A DNA stretch of 34,955 nucleotides, taken from a virus. How positions within the stretch are numbered: position 1 is the first letter of the stretch; every line of letters starts with the position of its first letter. Below are positions 31,658 to 34,955 of this stretch, piece after piece. The notes under the pieces were generated by a model, which searched no databases, had not been told where the DNA came from, and saw only the letters and a list, made by a program, of their open reading frames with translations. The translations under genes and the position numbers were made by a program. Where the stretch lies: IMG/VR virus record IMGVR_UViG_3300023184_000009, positions 1-34,955 of that record. One strand, 5' to 3'.

Positions 31658-31774
31658 ATGAAAGAAACATTAGGAATGTTAAAATTCTTCTTTATATCTG
31701 TACCATTATTTTGTATAGTCTATTTAATTGCCTTATCTTTATACAAAATCAAAGACCTATGTGGGAAAAAATAA
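31658..31774 (+). CDS. Small membrane protein overlapping the chaperone gene
   Basis: A 38-aa protein with one membrane helix, FFFISVPLFCIVYLIALSLY, and a basic tail. It overlaps the tail chaperone start by 16 bases, so it would be co-translated. No family recognised. Confidence 0.5.
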   Translation: MKETLGMLKFFFISVPLFCIVYLIALSLYKIKDLCGKK

Positions 31775-32430
31775 GCGTATGGCAATACCAACAGATTTAT
31801 ACTGCTCTCAATTCTAAAGAGAAGGATGCAACAGATTTAGATTTAGAGGTTAAATTGGTAGGCATAGTCAATAATATGACTGAAATGCAAATAGATAGTC
31901 TTCCTTTGAATGAATACAAAGAGTTGAGTAAAACCATAGCTTTCTTAAATGAGCCGATACAAGGCACTCCTAAGAAGCATATAGCCATATCTCGGAGTAG
32001 AAGGTACAGGATAAACTACGACATTAGCAAGATGCCATTCGCTAGGTACATAGAGAGCAAGGTATTTAGTGAGGATTTATACGGAAACCTGCACAAGTTA
32101 GCAGCGACTATGGTAATCCCACAGAAAAGAAAACTAGGCTTTTGGGTTGACCAACCTTATGATGCTAGTAAGCATCAGGACTACGCAAACGATATGCTAG
32201 AGGCTAAGTTTGTAGATGTTTATCATTCGCTTGTTTTTTTTTATCAAGTATACAGAAATTGGATAGAAGTTTCACAGGATTATATGGTGAACAGATTGAA
32301 GGAAGCAGGGATGGAGGAGGACAAAGCGAAAGAGGTGGTAGTAAGTTTATGCAGTATTATGGATGGCAATATTCAACCAAACTTATTGCCGAGTATGAAA
32401 ATTGCACAGTTACAGAAGCATATAAAATGA
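31759..32430 (+). CDS. Tail assembly chaperone G-like protein
   Basis: A 223-aa protein. The longer frame with TTG at 31711 has an implausible hydrophobic leader, so ATG at 31759 (MWEKISVWQYQQIYTALNSK) is chosen. It is largely helical and lies upstream of tail genes with a second short frame overlapping in -1. This is the G/GT arrangement of lambdoid tail chaperones, which coat the tape measure during tail assembly. Here the tape measure is about 5 kb further on, across the sequence junction. Identity rests on arrangement and weak sequence resemblance. Confidence 0.7.
   Translation: MWEKISVWQYQQIYTALNSKEKDATDLDLEVKLVGIVNNMTEMQIDSLPLNEYKELSKTIAFLNEPIQGTPKKHIAISRSRRYRINYDISKMPFARYIESKVFSEDLYGNLHKLAATMVIPQKRKLGFWVDQPYDASKHQDYANDMLEAKFVDVYHSLVFFYQVYRNWIEVSQDYMVNRLKEAGMEEDKAKEVVVSLCSIMDGNIQPNLLPSMKIAQLQKHIK
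32234..32242 (+). other. T9 slippery run for -1 frameshift
   Basis: Nine T are read in the G frame as GTT TTT TTT TAT. The bases T TTT TTT at 32235-32241 have the phase required for a -1 slip, and the -1 frame is open from here to 32513. Translation through it would give a 251-aa protein. The run may also be a site of polymerase slippage or a sequencing indel. Confidence 0.5.
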
Positions 32431-32513
32431 GTACAATAGAATGTTTAAACATAATGTCTTATCTAAAAGCTAAGACAGATTTTGATAATGAACAGATTAA
32501 GAAAATAAGATAG
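32349..32513 (+). CDS. Tail chaperone T-like frame
   Basis: A 54-codon frame in -1 relative to G and overlapping its end, from ATG at 32349 (MQYYGWQYSTKLIAEYENCT onward). The residues after the ATG look like a real helical protein, whereas the frame upstream is Gly/Arg/Ser-rich and resembles a shadow of G. T-type products are usually made as a G-T fusion by frameshift. Independent translation from this ATG is the alternative. An intrinsic terminator follows. Confidence 0.6.
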   Translation: MQYYGWQYSTKLIAEYENCTVTEAYKMSTIECLNIMSYLKAKTDFDNEQIKKIR

Positions 32514-32541
32514 TTTGCATAGTTTAGGTTTTGGTTTGACT

Positions 32542-32580
32542 ACCCCTTCCCTTAAAAAAGGTGGGGGTTAGTTATTTTTA
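32542..32580 (+). terminator. Probable terminator after the tail chaperone
   Basis: ACCCC (32542-32546) pairs with GGGGT (32564-32568) and CC with GG nearer the loop, around a CTTAAAAAA loop, followed by TTAGTTATTTTTA. The stem has an internal mismatch and the T tract is broken, so strength is moderate. It resembles the terminator at 6309. Confidence 0.6.
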
Positions 32581-32602
32581 GACCTTTGTCCTATTTATTG
32601 AT

Positions 32603-33271
32603 ATGAGTATTAGCAAAGCACAGGCTTCAGCAATAGCAGATGGATTCCTTAATAAATTAGGTGAGCAACCTATGAAGGAGGGAGAATTGCCTGTTGTTGA
32701 AACTTTACTTAAATCTTTTGGTGCTGATTTTATCAAAGAGGCACAGGCTAATCTTAAACAAAACAAGTCTATTGCATCAGGTGCTATTAATGATATTCGT
32801 ATGCAATTCACTAAATTTGCTACAAGTTACACAATATCATTAGGTTATCCTAAAACTGAACCTGCTTCTAAATATTGGGATTTTATAAACAAAGGAGTAA
32901 AAGGAACTAAAAATACTAAAGCAGATAGTAAGACACCTTATAAATTCAATCCTGCTAAAAAGAGTATTCCTATTTCTGCAGCACAAGGATGGTTAGGTTA
33001 TAATAAATTAAAGGTAGTATCTGTAAAACCTTATAGGAAACTAGGAGTAGAAGCTAAGGCAATAGACAGTAAGAAGTCATTAGCATACTTAGTTGCTAGG
33101 TCTATTCATAGAAAAGGTATTAGGTCAACACATTACTTTGATGATGCTGCAAAGGAAACATTTGGTAAAAACTTCTATGAAATAATGGAAGCAGCATTAG
33201 GAAAAGATATAGAGATTAAAATAAAACAAATAGGTAAAGAATTAAAAAATGGCAATAACAGTACAAAGTAG
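32603..33271 (+). CDS. Tail completion/morphogenesis-like protein
   Basis: A 222-aa basic protein. N-terminal helices (MSISKAQASAIADGFLNKLG onward) are followed by a middle region with Tyr/Trp/Pro and a Lys-rich C-terminus. A protein of this size and charge, between the chaperone and the tail tip genes, is often an HK97 gp10-like tail completion protein, but no decisive motif was seen. It overlaps the following gene by 23 bases. Confidence 0.55.
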   Translation: MSISKAQASAIADGFLNKLGEQPMKEGELPVVETLLKSFGADFIKEAQANLKQNKSIASGAINDIRMQFTKFATSYTISLGYPKTEPASKYWDFINKGVKGTKNTKADSKTPYKFNPAKKSIPISAAQGWLGYNKLKVVSVKPYRKLGVEAKAIDSKKSLAYLVARSIHRKGIRSTHYFDDAAKETFGKNFYEIMEAALGKDIEIKIKQIGKELKNGNNSTK

Positions 33272-34475
33272 TCCTGCTCCTTATTCAAGTATGCACGATG
33301 ACTTATGGTTCGTTTCAAGTTCAACTAATATAAATCAAACTACATTTAAGTTTGTGTATGATATTTATGTAAGTGGTGCATTGGTAAATAGAGTAAAGGT
33401 ATTCCCTAATCCAAGTGCAGAAGGTTCTTATGGAGTTTATAACGCTTCCCCTGTAGTTAGGTCTTATGTAACTAATTATTTTGAGCCTTCAGGTACAAGC
33501 ATATTGGTAGCATCAAATGATAAAGTTAAAGTAGATTATACATATAGTATTGGTGAGGAATATGTTAGTGGAGGTGCAACAATATCTAATACTAATTTAG
33601 CATCAGGTGCTTTATCTGCTTATAACTTTTATCAACCATTATTTACTGATATATTAAGTGCTAAAAATAATAGTCCAATAACATTGTCTACCTATTATAA
33701 TAATCAATTGACAAGTAATTTTACAGACAATTGGCTAACAGAAAGAGATGTAGATAATATTAATGTAGAATATGGAGATAAATTCTATGCTACATATTTA
33801 AAAGTTTCAGCAGGTACTTATTCATTTTGGACAGATGTAGTTAATCAAGCAGGTACAGTTACAGATACTGCAAGTGGTAATATAACATTAACAGGGCAAA
33901 TGAACTTATTTAATTTGAGTGCTGCAAGTATTAATGTTTGGGCAGGTAGAACTTTAATTAGTTCTACTGCTTATGGGTATAAATGTTATTTAAAACTAGC
34001 AGGGGTATCTTCAAGAAAATTATCTATTACCCAAAAAGAATATGTAAAGTTTAGACAATACAATCTTCATTTCCTTAATCGTTTAGGTGGTTGGGACACA
34101 ATGGGATTTTATTTAGCAAACAAACGAAGTACTCAACTAAATACTACAAGTTATAGAAAACCATCATATAGACTAACAGGTACTTCTATGTCTAATGTTG
34201 ATGTTTATAATAGATATAATGAAAGTTCAACTAAATATGTAGTTCAACATACTGACAAATATCATTTAACAAGTGATTGGGTTACTGAACAAGATTATGA
34301 TTGGCTTTCACAATTGGTAGCAAGTCCAAATGTTTATATGGAAGTACAAGGTGGTTATTTCCCTGTTACCATTACAACATCAAATGTTGATTATAAATTA
34401 GTAGCTTCAGATAAATTATTTAACTTTGAAATAGATATTGAAGTAAGTAAATATACAAATAGCCAATTTAGATAA
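33249..34475 (+). CDS. Tail tip/baseplate protein, beta-rich
   Basis: A 408-aa protein rich in Ser, Thr, Tyr and Asn with few charges and many beta strands. It begins AITVQSSPAPYSSMHDDLWF, a pattern I associate with tail proteins of Bacteroidota phages. It lies before the 691-aa tail protein with a 1-base TAATG overlap. Distal tail protein or a baseplate-linked adhesin are the likely roles. No carbohydrate-binding or enzymatic site was recognised. Confidence 0.65.
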   Translation: MAITVQSSPAPYSSMHDDLWFVSSSTNINQTTFKFVYDIYVSGALVNRVKVFPNPSAEGSYGVYNASPVVRSYVTNYFEPSGTSILVASNDKVKVDYTYSIGEEYVSGGATISNTNLASGALSAYNFYQPLFTDILSAKNNSPITLSTYYNNQLTSNFTDNWLTERDVDNINVEYGDKFYATYLKVSAGTYSFWTDVVNQAGTVTDTASGNITLTGQMNLFNLSAASINVWAGRTLISSTAYGYKCYLKLAGVSSRKLSITQKEYVKFRQYNLHFLNRLGGWDTMGFYLANKRSTQLNTTSYRKPSYRLTGTSMSNVDVYNRYNESSTKYVVQHTDKYHLTSDWVTEQDYDWLSQLVASPNVYMEVQGGYFPVTITTSNVDYKLVASDKLFNFEIDIEVSKYTNSQFR

Positions 34476-34955
34476 TGATTAGTACAGAAATATATATAGA
34501 AGATAACGCATTAGATTTATCAGAAGATATAAGTACAGAGTTTACTTATGTCATAGATGACATAACTAAATTTGGAACTAAAGATACTTCTTTTTCTAAA
34601 ACTATAAACATAGCAGGTTCAGCTACTAATAATAAAATCTTTGGCTTTGTTTTTGATTTAGGTAATTCAAACAATTATGACCCTACTGCAGCAAATGTCA
34701 ATTTTAATTTTAATGCTTCAAAGACAGCTAAGTGTAAGATTTTTATTAATAAAGTACAGATTTTTAAAGGTATATTACGAATACTTGAAATAAATGTAAA
34801 CAATGGTAAGATAGAATATCAATGTTCAGTATTTGGTGAGTTAGGTGGTTTTATATCTGCATTGGGAAATAATAGGTTAGAAGATTTAAATTTTAATGCT
34901 TATAATCATTCATTTACATATTCTAATGTAACTGCTAGTTGGGAAGCAACAGGTA
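34475..34955 (+). CDS. Tail/baseplate protein, N-terminal part (continues at base 1)
   Basis: The first 118 codons (34475-34828) precede the repeat, and the remaining bases repeat the start of the window. The protein begins MISTEIYIEDNALDLSEDIS and has a beta-rich N-terminal domain. With the part at 1-1722 it totals 691 aa. The start overlaps the previous stop (TAATG). This domain structure is consistent with a tail tip or hub protein. Confidence 0.85.
   Translation, partial: MISTEIYIEDNALDLSEDISTEFTYVIDDITKFGTKDTSFSKTINIAGSATNNKIFGFVFDLGNSNNYDPTAANVNFNFNASKTAKCKIFINKVQIFKGILRILEINVNNGKIEYQCSVFGELGGFISALGNNRLEDLNFNAYNHSFTYSNVTASWEATG
34829..34955. repeat. Direct terminal repeat, right copy (assembly overlap)
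   Basis: Identical to bases 1-127; see that entry. Frame continuity of the tail gene across the junction confirms circular continuity. Confidence 0.95.

Noticed and set aside
1-34955. tRNA genes, CRISPR arrays, insertion sequences, integrase and attachment sites
   Set aside because: Looked for cloverleaf-like stretches, regular repeat-spacer units, transposase motifs and recombinase motifs by eye; none could be supported.

Overview
The window is an essentially complete genome of a tailed, siphovirus-like dsDNA phage. The first 127 bases recur exactly as the last 127, and one tail gene runs off the right end and continues in frame at base 1. The molecule is therefore circular or circularly permuted in the assembly, with a unique length of 34,828 bp. 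The host is probably a member of the Bacteroidota. DNA is very AT-rich, genes are close-packed and lack Shine-Dalgarno sites, and the two best promoters match the Bacteroidota pattern TTTG-N21-TATATTTG. Structural genes also resemble families I associate with flavobacterial and other Bacteroidota phages. No integrase or recognisable repressor was seen, so a virulent lifestyle is the simpler reading.

Layout, nearly all on the + strand. (1) 31.8-34.95 kb and 1-6.3 kb: tail assembly chaperone (G plus a -1 frame T), tail completion and baseplate-like proteins, tape measure, XkdF-type prohead protease, scaffold-like protein, major capsid protein and tail tube, punctuated by intrinsic terminators. 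(2) 6.5-13.8 kb: portal with a C-terminal extension, neck/connector proteins, a BppU-like protein and a 1017-aa modular fibre. (3) 13.9-15.2 kb: lysis cassette with two holin-like membrane proteins, a probable unimolecular spanin and an M15 peptidase endolysin. (4) 15.2-16.9 kb: a DEDDy exonuclease and two small HExxH proteins facing each other across a shared terminator. One of these is the only minus-strand gene. (5) 17.1-21.9 kb: early/replication operon with an ERF annealing protein, a stand-alone DnaA domain IV protein, a Lin1244/DUF4373-like initiator, a VRR-NUC-like nuclease and a sigma-like factor. The phage has no polymerase or helicase and must borrow the host replisome. (6) 22.4-24.4 kb: sugar acyltransferase plus two glycosyltransferases. 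(7) 24.4-28.8 kb: accessory block with an HNH nuclease, two ParB-fold proteins, a cupin, an IbrA-like (DUF3440) ATP-pyrophosphatase, a RecB/Cas4-like nuclease and an IbrB-like protein. (8) 28.9-30.4 kb: small and large terminase. (9) 30.4-31.8 kb: a second early-type promoter and small genes.

The most interesting signals are regulatory. Two loci about 13.4 kb apart share the same promoter, 20-bp-spaced TTACCGYTYATC repeats at an identical distance from the -33 box, and a conserved intercistronic hairpin. A separate RNA element before the initiator gene contains two hairpins whose loops are perfectly complementary over 7 bases, a predicted kissing-loop switch. Other candidates are a -1 frameshift at a T9 run in the tail chaperone, a possible recoding event at an A6 run fusing an HNH domain to the upstream gene, and 10-bp-phased GGGYATTW repeats just after the large terminase. 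The cupin/IbrA/nuclease/IbrB block is the best candidate for an undescribed biochemical system. Function names rest on motif recognition by eye; no database search was run.
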